Under the pieces are notes generated by a model. That model did not search any database. It had not been told where the DNA came from and saw only the letters and a program-made list of their open reading frames with translations. From positions 123,618 through 187,617 of the forward strand of contig JAWQEG010003810.1 in NCBI GenBank assembly GCA_033782935.1: DNA of 64,000 bases, given 5' to 3'. A program made the translations under genes and the position numbers. Below are positions 1 to 12,100 of the stretch, one piece after another (position 1 is the first letter of the stretch; every line of letters starts with the position of its first letter). The stretch comes from Petrolisthes cinctipes (Eukaryota > Arthropoda > Malacostraca > Decapoda > Porcellanidae).

Positions 1-519
1 TGGAGGTAGAATAGGAGGAGGCGGTGCGCGGCCAGAAAAGTGAAGTCAGGTCCACCATATTGGTATTGGCAAGAAGCTCACCAGCCGTTCCTTAATTATT
101 ATTAATCTCTCCCTGACCTGTGTCACCCGAAAGGTGAAAAATTCCTACACTCTGCAGACAATGAAATACATTGTCACTAAATATGTTCGGTGAACACTAC
201 CACTATCTTCAGTGGTCAGGACAGTGAAGAAATAACATATTATACAGTTAAGCAGTTCCTTTTTATGCAGTTATCAACGTATGTCATGTGTATGTCTATG
301 CGTGTGTGTGCGTGCGCATGCTTGTGTATGTGTGTGTACAATTTGGGTGTGGTAAAATATGTTCACGTGTAAGGGAGGATCACAAAACAACTTAATAAAC
401 AGCTGTGTTTGTGTGTTACTTAGGGAGGCACCCATTTATCAATTAGGAAGTTCATTAAGGGATTAAGTTTGCGAGACCCATCACTAAGGTTGAAAATGTC
501 ATGGTTTTGAGTACTATTA

Positions 520-859
520 TTTTTTTTATTATTATTATTTTTTTTTTATATATCTTTCGACACTGGACATAGGCTTCATCAAGCCCGTTACCGTGGCCCA
601 GGTCAACTGCTACTCACACACACACGTCACGACTTCCGAACTGGTACCCAGCCACAGAGGGAGGGAAGTGAGGGTAATTCCCAAATACTGCAGCTGTTAT
701 GGTACCAGCAAGGGTGTTTTACGACGTTCGGCGGCCTTATAGTTAGTGCCTGAAACTCAAATCGGAAGAGTAAATATTCTCAGGCCCTCACCTGAGAGGA
801 TCGATCTCCCGACCTCTAGGTTACAAGTCCAGAACACTAACCACTCGGCCACCTCCCCT
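520..859 (-). mobile_element. SINE-1 copy, tRNA-derived, reverse orientation
   Basis: Read on the minus strand it starts with a tRNA-like head carrying an A box (TGGCCGAGTGG) and a B-box-like GATCGATCC, then a body of about 250 bp, and ends in an A-rich tail (T-rich on the plus strand at the left). Four further copies in the window (near 7.7, 18.4, 21.4 and 46.0 kb) share the whole layout. Probably transcribed by RNA polymerase III and mobilised by a LINE. Confidence 0.88.
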
Positions 860-1136
860 AAATATATATATTTATATATATACAACAATAATTCAATTAT
901 ATTTTTTTTTCCGACTTCATGACATTTATAGTATAAGAGTTAGCTTCCTTCCCAGTGTAACTATCATTGGCATTACATGCATCATTAAATACTGCATTAT
1001 TCACTTTGCTTCCCTAGTTAGGATAATCGGTTACTTGGCCATGTCAATTATTCGAGGCAACTGCATACCATTGGATTGGGTTCCAATTTTAAGTGTGTTA
1101 GAAATATTAAAAATAATATTGCTCTTCAGGTAATCA

Positions 1137-1719
1137 ATGACTCTGGTTCTGAAAAGTAGGATATTAGCTGATTCTGTTAATAAAGAGCCAGAGGAATACA
1201 TGTATATTCCAAGTCAGTCTCACCTCCCAAAGTGTACAAATAAGATAGTTGCATATATAGCAGTATTTGTTGTATATAAATTAATGAAGTCCTTGCACTG
1301 TGAACCATACATTGTTGCCCTAAACTCAGACAAGACTGATAAACAAATTTTTTCCTTGGTAAAGCTTGAGGACAGAGTAAACTTGGTGTATCCATCTGAT
1401 GATGTAATTGATATATGTATTACATCAGAAAAACTGTTCAGGGAAAGAGGGTCCAGCACCACTTTGGAGAGGGTAGATTGTAGCAAAATAATAATTTCAG
1501 TGCTAACAAATTATGCCCACAAATAGATATTTCCTACTTTAGCTAGCTACATGTATGACTGAACATCACTTGCATTAGTTAATTAAGGCAGTTGCTGAAG
1601 CATATTTGCAAGTGAAATATGCATATAAGGCCAAACAAATTACTAAGAAGTTGGCATCCAAAGAGAAAGTAAAGAGTCGACAGATATATACAAAACTTAT
1701 ACATTTCAGTGGCCAGTAA
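1137..1719 (+). pseudogene. P-element/THAP9-like transposase, C-terminal fragment
   Basis: An open stretch of 129 codons (1137-1526) carries a pattern I recognise from the C-terminal part of P-element and THAP9-type DNA transposases: a KIVAYIAVFVV segment, a C-rich middle, then LVKLEDRVNLVYPSDDV and SEKLFRE. After the stop, a second piece in the +1 frame (about 1588-1719) continues with a basic region and a TKLIHFSGQ terminus before a stop, which resembles the end of the same proteins. The N-terminal THAP finger and the catalytic core are absent, so this is a dead 3' fragment. Family assignment is from memory of the motif. A chance ORF is unlikely given two consecutive matching pieces in order. 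Confidence 0.65.
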
Positions 1720-1889
1720 GGTATACAGTATAATTATACTATAATAGGTCAGTAATTTATAATTTTCTATTTATATTATTGAAAATATTGATAAATGTGT
1801 GAATTGTATGTTATTAAAGAATACGAAGTACATGTCATAATTAAAAATGAACAAACATCGTGAGTAATCTGGCTAACCTTGTGGGTACT

Positions 1890-2840
1890 ATGATTGTGAG
1901 TTAGTGCAATATGCTGATGACACTCAATTCATACATTAGGCCAAAGTAGATAATATGCCTAATTGAATTAGAAGAGCTGAAAACACTCTAACGAAAGCAA
2001 AAAAATATTTCCTTAAAAACGGCTTAATGCTCAATGTAAATAAAACACAATGTATATTTATTGGATCTCATCAGCATATTTCACGGATCCCAAGCGACAC
2101 TGTTTGATAATGCATCCATCACACCAAGTAACAGTGTAAAAAACCTAGGACTACACATGGACCGATTTATGTTATTTAACATACATATCGATGAAATCAC
2201 AAAAAAAGTTATGGGCACACTTATCTCCTTGACTCGCATACTTAACAAAAGACACCCGGGTTTTAGTAGTACAAGCACTTGTCCTTAGTATCATAAATTA
2301 TTGTATGATAATTTGGGGTCCTACTACTAAAGAACAAATCCAACGAGTACAAAGGCTCCAGAATTTTGCAGCAAAAGTAGCAATAGGTGGTGCTCGAAAG
2401 TTCGACCATGTTACTCCAATAATTAATGAGCTAGGATGGTTAAACATTGAACAAAAATGTATTTTTGAATTATGTAACATGGTCTTCAAAGTACTTCACA
2501 ATAATATTCCAGACTGGTTATCCACTCTCCCAACTGTGAGTGCTGTTCACAGTGTAAACACTAGACAGCAAGCTAACCTACATATAATAAAATGTAACAA
2601 TAATATAGGTTCCAAATATTTCATCATAAGATGACCAAAAGCCTGGAATAATTTACCACAATTTCTGAAGGATAAGCAGACTCTAGCCACTTTTGAGAAA
2701 GAGCTACATACCTATATTCTCCAGTATAATTGCATCTAATTTTATCTTTTGTTTTTAACTCGTATAAATGTATATACTGTATGTAAAGAATAACCATTGT
2801 ATTAATGGAAATAAAATTCTGATTCAGATTCTGATTGTGC
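1890..2840 (+). pseudogene. Non-LTR reverse transcriptase, decayed 3' portion
   Basis: Conceptual translation in shifting frames gives QYADDTQF (the RT catalytic YADD box near 1908), then NVNKTQCIFIG, NLGLHMDR, and a region around 2305-2634 with YCMIIWGP and RVQRLQNFAAK. These are the palm, thumb and C-terminal motifs of CR1/Jockey-type LINEs. Stops and frameshifts separate the pieces, and an in-frame TGA lies near 2633. The 3' end carries AATAAA followed by a repeated ATTCTGATTC tail, as CR1/L2-type elements have instead of a long poly(A). No endonuclease is present, so it is a 5'-truncated dead copy. Confidence 0.85.
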
Positions 2841-3230
2841 CAACACTAGGCGTTGGTTGCCGAGCAGCTGACTGGCTTCACTCCACTCAGACTCAACTGA
2901 ACGCCCGGGCCGCATATTCCGAAACTGTTGTTAATTTCGGCCCTATCTAAATTATCAGCCAATCAGGCGCCTTTCTCTCGTCATGACGTCACCTCCGATT
3001 GACCAATCACACTCTTCCAAAGGTATGACGTCATTGCGTCGTTCACTCCAACGTATGCGATTACACCAATTATTATTATTGTGCATAATAATACTAATAA
3101 CGATTATTATAATACGTTATTATTATTATGCATAAATATCAGCCAAAGAAGTGCACTCTGGAGCATAAGGTCTGATCCAGTTTTTATGCGTTATTGCCGC
3201 CATGACGTATCTGCTGCATGTGCCACAATC

Positions 3231-3510
3231 GCCAGAGTTGCCAATTTAGCGCTTTTGGAGCTAGATTCGGCACTTTATAGGACAATATAGCTCTTACAAT
3301 TTGGCTTTAGTGCCATTTGGCAGCTGCTTTTCTGTGTTTTTGTTGCGCATTTCTTGGTGGTTTTAATTATTTCAGAATCCTGACATAATAAAGAGTAATA
3401 AGTAAATAACAATCAGAAGGTTTTGTGGGACATTTATCAAAAATAGCGCCTTTTTAGCGCTTTTTGGGAGTAAGTTTAGCGCCTTAAGAAATTTCCAGTT
3501 GGCAACTCAA
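3231..3510. mobile_element. Small inverted-repeat element inside the foldback
   Basis: GAGTTGCCAA on the left and TTGGCAACTC on the right bracket about 280 bp containing repeated TTTAGCGC motifs. The termini are short, so this is a weak call. Confidence 0.35.
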
Positions 3511-3836
3511 GACCAGTTTATTTATACTGCTATATACTACTATACTATACTATACTACTGTACTACTATACAGGTGTATTATATCAATAAAGTTGGTGTG
3601 CATATCACTTTGTAACCTACAACTAAAGTATAGTACCAATTAGAATAATAGCCAGGTTGACCCTTTACGATATACAAGAATATAAATGGAAAGCTGTTAA
3701 GCAATATTTCAGTGCAAATTGCCAGGAGATTGAATAACCCCACAAAGATAAAGGACCTCGATGCTCCATGATGTTGGGTATAATATTTTATCTACAATCA
3801 AAATCATCCCACCATTATTTCACGAAATAAATGAGG

Positions 3837-3997
3837 TACAGTACCGAGCACTAATAACTAATTAGGTGTGCTTGGAATACCTAGAGACCGTAAATAAATG
3901 CACAATAAGATCTCCATTGGAATTACAGTACTTCGTTGGTGAATTGGACTGTTCAAAGCTTCAACCAAAGCTGTATACCTTAGTGCTCATGACTGTA
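3837..3997 (+). mobile_element. MITE-J copy
   Basis: Starts TACAGTACCGAGCAC and ends with an inverted version closing in TGACTGTA. It matches copies at 27094 and 46475. It is nested inside the 1.6-kb foldback element and is flanked by TA. Confidence 0.75.
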
Positions 3998-4603
3998 TAA
4001 TGGAAAAAATGACAGCTGTCGTAAAGGAGTGCAATGTTTTTATATATTTTTTTTTTTTCACGATGATAAGCGCGAGTCATTAGTCAATCGGAATATGACG
4101 TCATGACACAAGAGCAGCTCGTGAGTCTTGAAGGCTGATATTTCAGATAGTAACTTTTTTCACTTCAACTTAATTTTTAGTTCATTTTTTATTAGACTGA
4201 CACATTTTTTACTATAATGTTAATCCTCTACCATTATTCCGTTTGTATTCAAAGAACCAAGTAAATATTTACTGAAATTAATGAGGTATAAAGAAATAAA
4301 TGACCACTTCTACCGTGAAAAAGTGCAATGTCTTATAACAATAAAAGCAAGCTATGACGTCATACCTTTCGGAGTGTGATTGGTTAATCGGAGGTGACGT
4401 CATGACGAGAGAAAGGCGCCTGATTGGCTGATATTTTAGATGGTGCCGAAATTAACAACAGTTTCGGAATATGCGCCCGGGCCGTCTCCTTCTATTCTAT
4501 ACCTCCATGGTCCCTCCACCTCACTCTCCCTCACATACATCTCAACTCCATCCCTCCACCTCACTCTTGTACACTCTCTTAACCAACCTCTCGCTTCTTA
4601 TAG

Positions 4604-4745
4604 GTTATATACTTTTGGCAATTGGAGCGCCTGGATTCCTCAAAGTATATTGACAGGAATTAGGACCAAATTAGCAAAAATAATGGTGATCCGTTGCTTT
4701 GAATAGTTGAGAAGAATCGCTTGCTCCAGATCTACCAACATTGTA
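4604..4745 (+). mobile_element. MITE-K copy, diverged
   Basis: Contains the family pattern GGATTCCTCAAAGTAT, an AAAAATAATGG centre and CTCCAGATCTACCAACA near the right end, closing in TTGTA. The two halves are imperfect reverse complements. Confidence 0.6.
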
Positions 4746-4859
4746 CTATCTCCTTGATGCTAACTTGCTTAAAAAAAAAAAAAAAAAAAAAAAATCACTG
4801 TTTTTACTGTTTCAGATTTCCAAAGAAGCATAAATCCAAATGCAAATATGAAATAAAAT

Positions 4860-4890
4860 CATATCCAAAATATATGGATTTTTTTTATAT

Positions 4891-4931
<41 letters not shown>

Positions 4932-5245
4932 TACTTACAATTCACCTACATAGTGAAATCGTATCAAAATTATATGGACTTTTTTTTTATAAACACACAC
5001 ACACACACACACACGCACGCACATACTTACAATTCACCTACATACTGAAGTCGTATCAAAATTATATGTATTAATTTCACACACACACACACAGACACAC
5101 ACATACATACAATTCACCTACATACTGAAGTCGTATCCAAATTATATGGATTAATTTCACACACACATACACACACAATCTACCTATCCTGCACACTGAA
5201 ACCGTATCCAAAATATAAGGATTGATTACTCACACACACACATGT
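4860..5245. repeat. ~95-bp tandem repeat with embedded (AC)n tracts
   Basis: Four imperfect units, each with an ATATGGATT-like start, an AC run and TTACAATTCACCTACAT. Open frames here only encode HTHTHT runs and are not genes. Confidence 0.8.
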
Positions 5246-5674
5246 TCTTTTTGAATGTACCAATGAGGAACTTGTAAGGCTAAGGGATAGATATATAAAA
5301 AGATACTACACACTTAGGCCAGCACACTTCAAGTATGTTGCGTTAATGCAAAGTACTAGTGTAAATATTCTCAAGAATTTGTCATTATTTATGAGATTAA
5401 TTTCAAATATGTTCAGATGAGTTACAAGTGTAAATGGCTTTTTGGCTACCTGTACTGTACAGTACTGTTTTGTTCTTTTTGTTTTGTTTCTGTTTGTCAC
5501 TTGGGTATGGACACTGTTGAATGCCTTTTTCCTAGTTTTGTGTTAATATAATCTTATATTGGCTATTGTTATTTGAAATGTTATGTCAAACTGATTGATT
5601 TTTGTCGGAGCTGTGCTCCATACTTTATATTATAAAGTCTGAGCGAATCAATAAATTCTATTCTATTCTATTCT
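5246..5674 (+). mobile_element. Non-LTR retrotransposon 3' end
   Basis: A short coding remnant reads ...RYYTLRPAHFKYVALM... and ends near 5420, like the extreme C-terminus of a LINE polyprotein. It is followed by a T-rich 3' UTR and a terminal (ATTCT)n run at about 5655-5677 after AATAAATTCTA. It is 5'-truncated; the clade is not determinable. Confidence 0.6.
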
Positions 5675-5789
5675 ATTCACACACTACACACACACACACA
5701 CACACATACCTGGAGTAGCAGCGAAAGTAAGGGTGGCAGTAAGAGCAGCACACAGGATTGCTATGAGGGGCCTCATTTTCCCAACACCT

Positions 5790-6577
5790 GTAACACCTGT
5801 AGCACAAATTATAAAGCCTGTAACACCCGTAGCACAAATTATAAAGCCTGTAACACCTGTAGCACAAATTGTAAAGCCTGTAACACCTGTAGGACAATTT
5901 ATAAAGCCTGTAACACCCGTAGCACAAATTATAAAGCCTGTAACACCCGTAGCACAAATTGTAAAGCCTGTAACACCCGTAGCACAATTTATAAAGCCTG
6001 TAACACCTGTAGCACAAATTGTAAAGCCTGTAACACCTTTAGCACAAATTATAAAGCCTGTAACACCCGTAGCACAAATTATAAAGCCTGTAACACCTGT
6101 AGCACAAATTGTAAAGCCTGTAACACCTGTAGCACAAATTGTAAAGCCTGTAACACCTGTAGCACAAATTATAAAGCCTGTAACACCCGTAGCACAAATT
6201 ATAAAGCCTGTAACACCTGTAGCACAAATTGTAAAGCCTGTAACACCTGTAGCACAAATTGCAAAGCCTGTAACACCTGTAGCACAAATTGTAAAGCCTG
6301 TAACACCTGTAGCACAAATTGTAAAGCCTGTAACACCTGTAGCACAAATTGTAAAGCCTGTAACACCTGTAGCACAAATTGTAAAGCCTGTAACACCTGT
6401 AGCACAAACTATAAAGCCTGTAACACCCGTAGCACAAATTATAAAGCCTGTAACACCTGTAGCACAAATTGTAAAGCCTGTAACACCTGTAGCACAAATT
6501 GTAAAGCCTGTAACACCTGTAGCACAAATTATAAAGCCTGTAACACCCGTAGCACAAATTATAAAGCCTGTAACACC
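5790..6577. repeat. 30-bp minisatellite, about 26 units
   Basis: Unit TAACACC[TC]GTAGCACAAA plus TT[AG]TAAAGCCTG, repeated with few substitutions. Because 30 is a multiple of three, it stays open in several frames on both strands (a 10-residue KPVTPVAQI[IV] repeat on plus, CYRCYRLYNL on minus). I see no promoter or homology supporting a gene. Confidence 0.97.
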
Positions 6578-6850
6578 GGCACGCTCAGTTTTTCATTTAC
6601 ACAACTGGTCAACTCTGAACACACACACACACACACACAACTCCTTAATACAAGAGTTAACTGGTACTCTCAGTTATTCATTTACACAACTGGTCAACTC
6701 TGGACACACACACACACACACAGCTCCTTAGATTAAATGCAAGAGTTAACTGGTGCGCTCAGTTTTTCATTTACACAACTCGTCAACTCTGGACATACAC
6801 ACACACACACAGCTCCTTAAATTAAATGCAAGAGTTAACCGGTATTCTCA
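6578..6850. repeat. ~90-bp tandem repeat, three units
   Basis: Each unit has a CTCAGTTTTTCATTTACAC-like start, CAACTCTGGACA, an AC run and GCAAGAGTTAAC. It directly follows the 30-bp array. Confidence 0.9.
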
Positions 6851-6955
6851 GCCTTTGTATCGGTTAAACTACATATTCACACTAAGGATCTGTATCACTT
6901 TATCACATGTAATCCTGTATGTAAGTACACATAGAAACTAGCTAGTTCATATGTG

Positions 6956-7130
6956 TACACTCGCAATCCAAAATATGTATCCAGGCTTGCTTCGAATAGC
7001 CTGATCGAGTGTTAATTAAGTGAGCTCAAGCAATTATGAAACAGGATAAGCGTTGTAATTGGTTCATTAGTATGTCAAATGATTCGGAACTTCAACAAGA
7101 CCTGGATACAAATTTTGGATTGCGAGTGTA
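6956..7130 (+). mobile_element. MITE-A copy
   Basis: Left end TACACTCGCAATCCAAAAT, right end ATTTTGGATTGCGAGTGTA, about 175 bp, with TA at both ends. This reference-length copy defines the family, which is repeated about twelve times in the window. No coding capacity. Tc1/mariner-type by target and termini (inference). Confidence 0.93.
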
Positions 7131-7475
7131 CTTTGATACAGGAATACATGTGTTAATGAGATATAGATTCTGAGTATAAATATGTAGTCCAATCGATACA
7201 TCTTTCATATTTACAATTGGTCAGCTCTGGAACACTCTCTACTTTCATCTATCGTTTCCCCTTACTACTATGAATTATGCTCCTTCAAATATAAAGTAAC
7301 GTATCTAATTAGGCATCTGGAACTAAATTGGACATGTTTTTTAACCTCTTTCATATATTTTCTTTTATATATGAGGTCAATAAGCGGGCTCTCGGCCTTT
7401 AGTTCTCATTTTTCTCAATAGGAAACAAATCCTATAATGCCTTTGACACTTGTAATTTAATATACAACACCTTTT

Positions 7476-7990
7476 CTACAACTCTTGTGGCACTTGCATC
7501 GTTTGTATCTCCTGTTTTTTTTTTTTTTTTTTTTTTTATATGTTCCAACACTGGACATAGGCTTCATCAAGCCCGTTACCGTGGCCCAGGCCAACTGTTA
7601 CTCACACACACACACGTCACGACTTCCGAACTGGTACCCAGCCACAGAGGGAGGGAAGTGAGGGTAATTCCCAAATACTGCAGCTGTTATGGTACCAGTG
7701 AGGGTGTTTTACGACGTTCGGTGGCCTTATAGTTAGTGCCTAACACTCAAATCGGAAGAGTAAATATTCTCAGGCCTCACCTGAGAGGATCGATCTCCCA
7801 TCCTTAAGGATACGAGTCCAGAACACTAACCACTCGGCCACCTCCCCTACAAACAATTCTACAACTCTTGTGGCACTTGTATCGTTTGTGTCTCCTGTTA
7901 TACCAGCAACATTTATAACTCTTGTAACACTTGCATCATTCGCACTCTCCTGTCGCCTTTTTAACAATGGCATCACCTATATAACTCTTT
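7476..7990. repeat. Imperfect tandem repeat interrupted by a SINE
   Basis: The phrase ACAACTCTTGTGGCACTTG followed by a CTCCTGTT-like end occurs before the SINE (7476-7512) and after it (about 7860-7900). A more diverged third copy lies at about 7915-7960. Confidence 0.7.
7508..7848 (-). mobile_element. SINE-1 copy
   Basis: Same layout as the 520-859 copy: T-run at left (the A tail), tRNA-like head with CTCGGCCACCTCCCCT at right. It sits inside a short tandem repeat. Confidence 0.9.
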
Positions 7991-8082
7991 CAACATCTCC
8001 ATCAACAAAACTGAAGAATTTAAAGGAAGTAGTTCGGGCCTGAAGCAGCGCCCAAACCCTTAAGGGGATAGATATTCTTTTG

Positions 8083-8600
8083 TTGCTGAATTGGAAGGTC
8101 TCTGATTCCTCCAAACAATGCTACGAAACAGATCCCTTATTAGTACACTCGCAATCCAAAATATGTATCCAGGCTTGCATCGAATAGCCTGATCGAATAT
8201 TAAGCGAGCTCAATCAAATATGAAACAGTATGTCACTAGTATGTCAAATGACTCGAAACTTCAACAAAACCTGGATACAAATATGAAACAGGATAAGCGT
8301 TGTAATTGGTTCACTAGTATGTCAAATAAGTCGAAACTTCAACAAGATCTGGATACAAATATGAAACAGGATAAGCGTTGTAATTGGTTCACTAGTATGT
8401 CAAATGATTCGAAACTTCAACAAGACCTGGATACAAATATGAAACAGGATAAGCGTTGTAATTGACTCACTAGTATGTCAAATGATTCGAAACTTGTACA
8501 AGACCTGGATACAAATTTTCGATTGCGAGTGTACCATTCAAGGCATCTGTTTTCTGGCATAGTTTGGAGGAACCAGTAGCCTTTCAATTCACCAACAACA
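8083..8600. mobile_element. MITE-K copy split by MITE-A
   Basis: The left part (GATTCCTCCAAACAATGC) and right part (TTCTGGCATAGTTTGGAGG) are the two arms of MITE-K. An expanded MITE-A lies between them at 8144-8533. Confidence 0.6.
8144..8533 (+). mobile_element. MITE-A copy with internal 78-bp tandem expansion
   Basis: Normal MITE-A ends, but the right-hand internal part is repeated about 3.7 times with a period of exactly 78 bp (ATGAAACAGG starts at 8283, 8361 and 8439). The period is a multiple of three, so a spurious 26-residue protein repeat appears. Confidence 0.92.
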
Positions 8601-8765
8601 GAACCTACTTTTAAAGTATGGTACTGTTTGCATCAAGACTATAGAAATTTCCACTGATCATAAGCCGTAGTCGAGGCATAATTATTTACCCCAATGCTGT
8701 TTTCTGGAGCATAGCACTCTCTGATATTCACATAATACTGTAATTACTACGCAACATTATACTTG

Positions 8766-8924
8766 TACATTCGCAATCTAAAATTTGTATCCAGGTCTTG
8801 TTGAAGTTTCGAATCATTTGACATACTAGTGAACTAATCCTGTTTTATATTTGCTTGAGCTCGCTTAATACTTGATCAGGCTATTCGAAGCAAGACTTGA
8901 TACATATCTTGGATTGCGAGTGTA
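8766..8924 (-). mobile_element. MITE-A copy, reverse, internally shortened
   Basis: Starts TACATTCGCAATCTAAAAT and ends TTGGATTGCGAGTGTA, with the internal sequence in reverse orientation. Confidence 0.9.
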
Positions 8925-9154
8925 CATATTATCATAAACATTCACTGTTTTTTTTTTTTTTTTTTTTTTTTTAATTAATTGCGCTGTAGCGTCAAACAAC
9001 AGGCAGGCAACAATACATACTGGTAGGCGGGACCCATGAGAATACAATGACTACAACCACACATACACACGCACAAACACACATACACCACACAAACACA
9101 TCACGAAAACATAACAGAATGGAGCACAAGCATACAGACAAATATTTACATTAT

Positions 9155-12100
9155 GAACTACTTAAATCCACCAAAACGAGGATGGCGTACCAGAAGTTCC
9201 TCCAGAACCTGGTGGTTCAGCAGGTGTCGACAAACCACATCAAGTGGCAGGCCCTGGGGCAGCAAGTGTCGGACAGTGGGGCAGGCCAGGCAATAGTGCT
9301 CTACAGTGTTAGCACGAGGCGCTCGACACAAGCAACACTCAGTGAAGGGAGGCTCACCCTGCATCCCAGCAACCTGCCACGGTGGCCAGTAGCCAAGCCT
9401 CAAACGACCAGAGACTACATTGTGCCTACGAACCATGAGGCCTCGACGATGGTAGGAATATTTGTGATGGCAGACAGACTCATAATGTGTGATGGAGATG
9501 CTGAAGGGCCTCTCTGCATCCCTGCGTCGCCGTACAGGGAGGAGAGCGGCGGAGTGGACTTTAGAGAGGTAACATGTCAGGGAGAGAGGACGTCCAACAC
9601 CACGAGGAGGCAGATGGCAGGCTTCCTTTGCGAGTCTGTCAACTGTACCATTGTGACGTAAACATACATGGGATGGCACCCATAAACATTTGACAGTCAA
9701 GTTATGATGACGCAATAAGGACAAAAACGATAAAATCTGCTGAACAACAGTAGAGTGTGTGGGCTGAACATTAGAGAGAGAATGAAGGGCAGGTCTGGAG
9801 TCTCAAAAAATGGCAGCATTCACTCCACGTTGACAAACAAGACTAACAGCATCCAGAATGGCATACAGTTCACACAATGTTGAGCTAGAGTGGTTACAGA
9901 GACGACGGCCAACCCTGCCCCCTGGAGGTGACTCCATGTCAGGTGAGAACACGGCACAACCTGCTGCACCATCCACCTGCAATGAGCCATCAGTGTAGAG
10001 GCAGTATGGATCTGTGATGGAGGACGTCACTTTTTCTATGTGTTCCAGAGCCAACTGCCGCTGTAGAGAAGGCAGTTCCGACTTCGAAGTAGGTGTGAAC
10101 CTCACATCAGGTGTTGCTAGCATCCACGAAGGGGGTCCTAGGGGGACGTCGGCCACCATTATATCTATATTAAGACTACGGAGCATAGAGGAAACAGACC
10201 TTATAAGAGTACGTACAGCAGGCAGTATGGGAGGGACCGGGTAGTTTGGTCTAAGAGAAGTCCTAAGACGCAACTCACGCTGCATGTTCACTATCCTGGT
10301 CGACATTGGACAACCGAGAATTATTCTCATTGCTCTATTCTGAAATTTTTCTAAAGTTTCAAGAGTAGCCCTGGGAAGTTGAATCAGAGCAGGGGAGAGG
10401 TAATCAACAACTGAACGAATAAAAGCAATATAGATAGTTCTGGCTACTGGGATGGAGATGCCCGAGGAGTTGTTAGTGAGCCATTGAAGTGGTGTAAGTC
10501 GGCGCTAGAAACGACCCAATAACTCCTGGACAATGGGATGGTCTTGAGGTCTGGCAGGGACAATTGGCCAAATATTGACTGGTGCGCCCAGGTAGCGATA
10601 CTGGGAACACATGGGAATGACAGTCCCTCCAATGGTGAACACTGGCCGAGCTTGAGGAAGGCGGCAGGTGAATATTCTGGTCTTATCTGGGGAGACAATA
10701 ATACCACAGTGAGAGGAGGACACAGAGAAGGAGTCAAGAAACTGCTGGAAATCCCTTGGTGAGGTAGAATGAACACAGATATCATCAGCATAGCACGTAA
10801 TTGTAGTTCCAGGTATATCAGGGAGAGAAGTGAGCAGCCGATGCATCAGAATATTAAATAACAATGGGCTGAGAACACCCCCTTGAGGCGTACCAAGATG
10901 AAAACTGCGCAAAGGACTGAGCGCACCACTGAAAAACACACGGGAGGTCCTGTTACTCAGGTAGCCCCGAATCCATCGTAATAGATTACCCTTTATCCCA
11001 AAGTCAACCAGTTGATCCAAAATGACGTCGCTATTAGCAACATCGAAGGCACTTCGAAGGTCAATGAAGGCCACAACACTGTCCCTGTTAAGGCGAGTGT
11101 ACAGGTCGACTAGGCAGTGGTGTGTGCTCTGCTGGGGAAGGAAACCAAACAGCCATGGAGAAAGGCGATCCTGCAGTCTGTACATGAGACGATTGAGTAA
11201 GATTCTCTCCATAACCTTACAGAAACAGGAAGTAAGGGAAATAGGCCTGAACTTCGCAGTGCCGGGATTAGGGATGGGTATTATTGTGCTGCTGGTCCAG
11301 GCTCGGGTACACAACCATCACGAAGACAAAGATTGTACAGTAGAAGTAGAGGGTTCCCAGGAACTTGTTGAAGTAGGCGCAGCACAGCATAAGTAATACC
11401 ATCATCACCAGGGGAAGAAGCTCTACCCCGAGAGAGAGCACGTTGCAACTCCTCCTCAGTTATCTCCTCTGCATCATCGTCATCATCTTGCAACAGAGCA
11501 GACATTAGACGTAGCCGATGGACAGCAGCACGGGAAGTGAGTGCATCTTGTATGTGGATGGGTAGACTGGCTGAGGTAGATTGTTCTGACCAGGCATCGA
11601 CAAGTTGTTGGGCATAGTCGGCGGGAGTGTGATGACGAGCAGTGGCCGGTGTCTTTTTAACAACCCGACGGATGAGGTGCCACATAGAAGCCACACTTGT
11701 TTGCTGGTTGATGCTGTCCGTGAACCGCTGCCAAGACTCAGTGTGAGCACACTCCTGCAGGGCAACTAAAGCGTCCCTAGACATCTGGTAACGATGAAGC
11801 AGGTCAGGAATGGGGTTGGCTTGAAACAATAGGCCATTACGTTCAGCCTCCTCCTTTGCCTCTTGTATACGTGCATCCAGCGTCCAGGAGTGGGCAGTAT
11901 GGCGATGCTGGAGGTGTGGCCTGGAGACGTATAGCCTATAAAAGTCATGAGTAGCAGATACAAGATCAGAGTACAACTGTTCAGCTGATGATATGTTAAA
12001 TGTAGGGAATACATGGGCCATGAATAAGATGTAAGTCAGGCAATATTTAGGGGGCACAGCAATACGCAAACGAGTGGCTGAAGCACTTGACCCAGCAGTT

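Larger units (their letters stand above)
2902..4483. mobile_element. 1.6-kb foldback element with ~130-bp terminal inverted repeats
   Basis: Positions 2902-3034 and 4354-4483 are near-perfect reverse complements, starting from CGCCCGGGCC and including GGCGCCTTTCTCTCGTC and ATGACGTCAT. The interior has no coding capacity that I can recognise and holds at least two smaller elements. The arms contain several TGACGTCA palindromes. It is probably a non-autonomous DNA transposon or foldback element. The superfamily is not determinable because no clear target duplication is visible. Confidence 0.75.

Noticed and set aside
5790..6577. Regular 30-bp repeats suggesting a CRISPR array
   Set aside because: Units are directly adjacent with no variable spacers, and the context is an arthropod-like genome. 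It is a minisatellite.
5733..6731. 332-residue open frame with KPVTPVAQI repeats
   Set aside because: Explained by the 30-bp tandem repeat and adjacent AC repeats; no homology or gene signals.
8220..8465. 26-residue repeat protein
   Set aside because: Caused by the 78-bp internal expansion of MITE-A.
9047..9661. 204-residue plus-strand frame
   Set aside because: Antisense shadow of the RNase H end of LINE-1 copy A.
10014..10244. Short plus-strand frames within LINE copy A
   Set aside because: Antisense of ORF2; no independent support.
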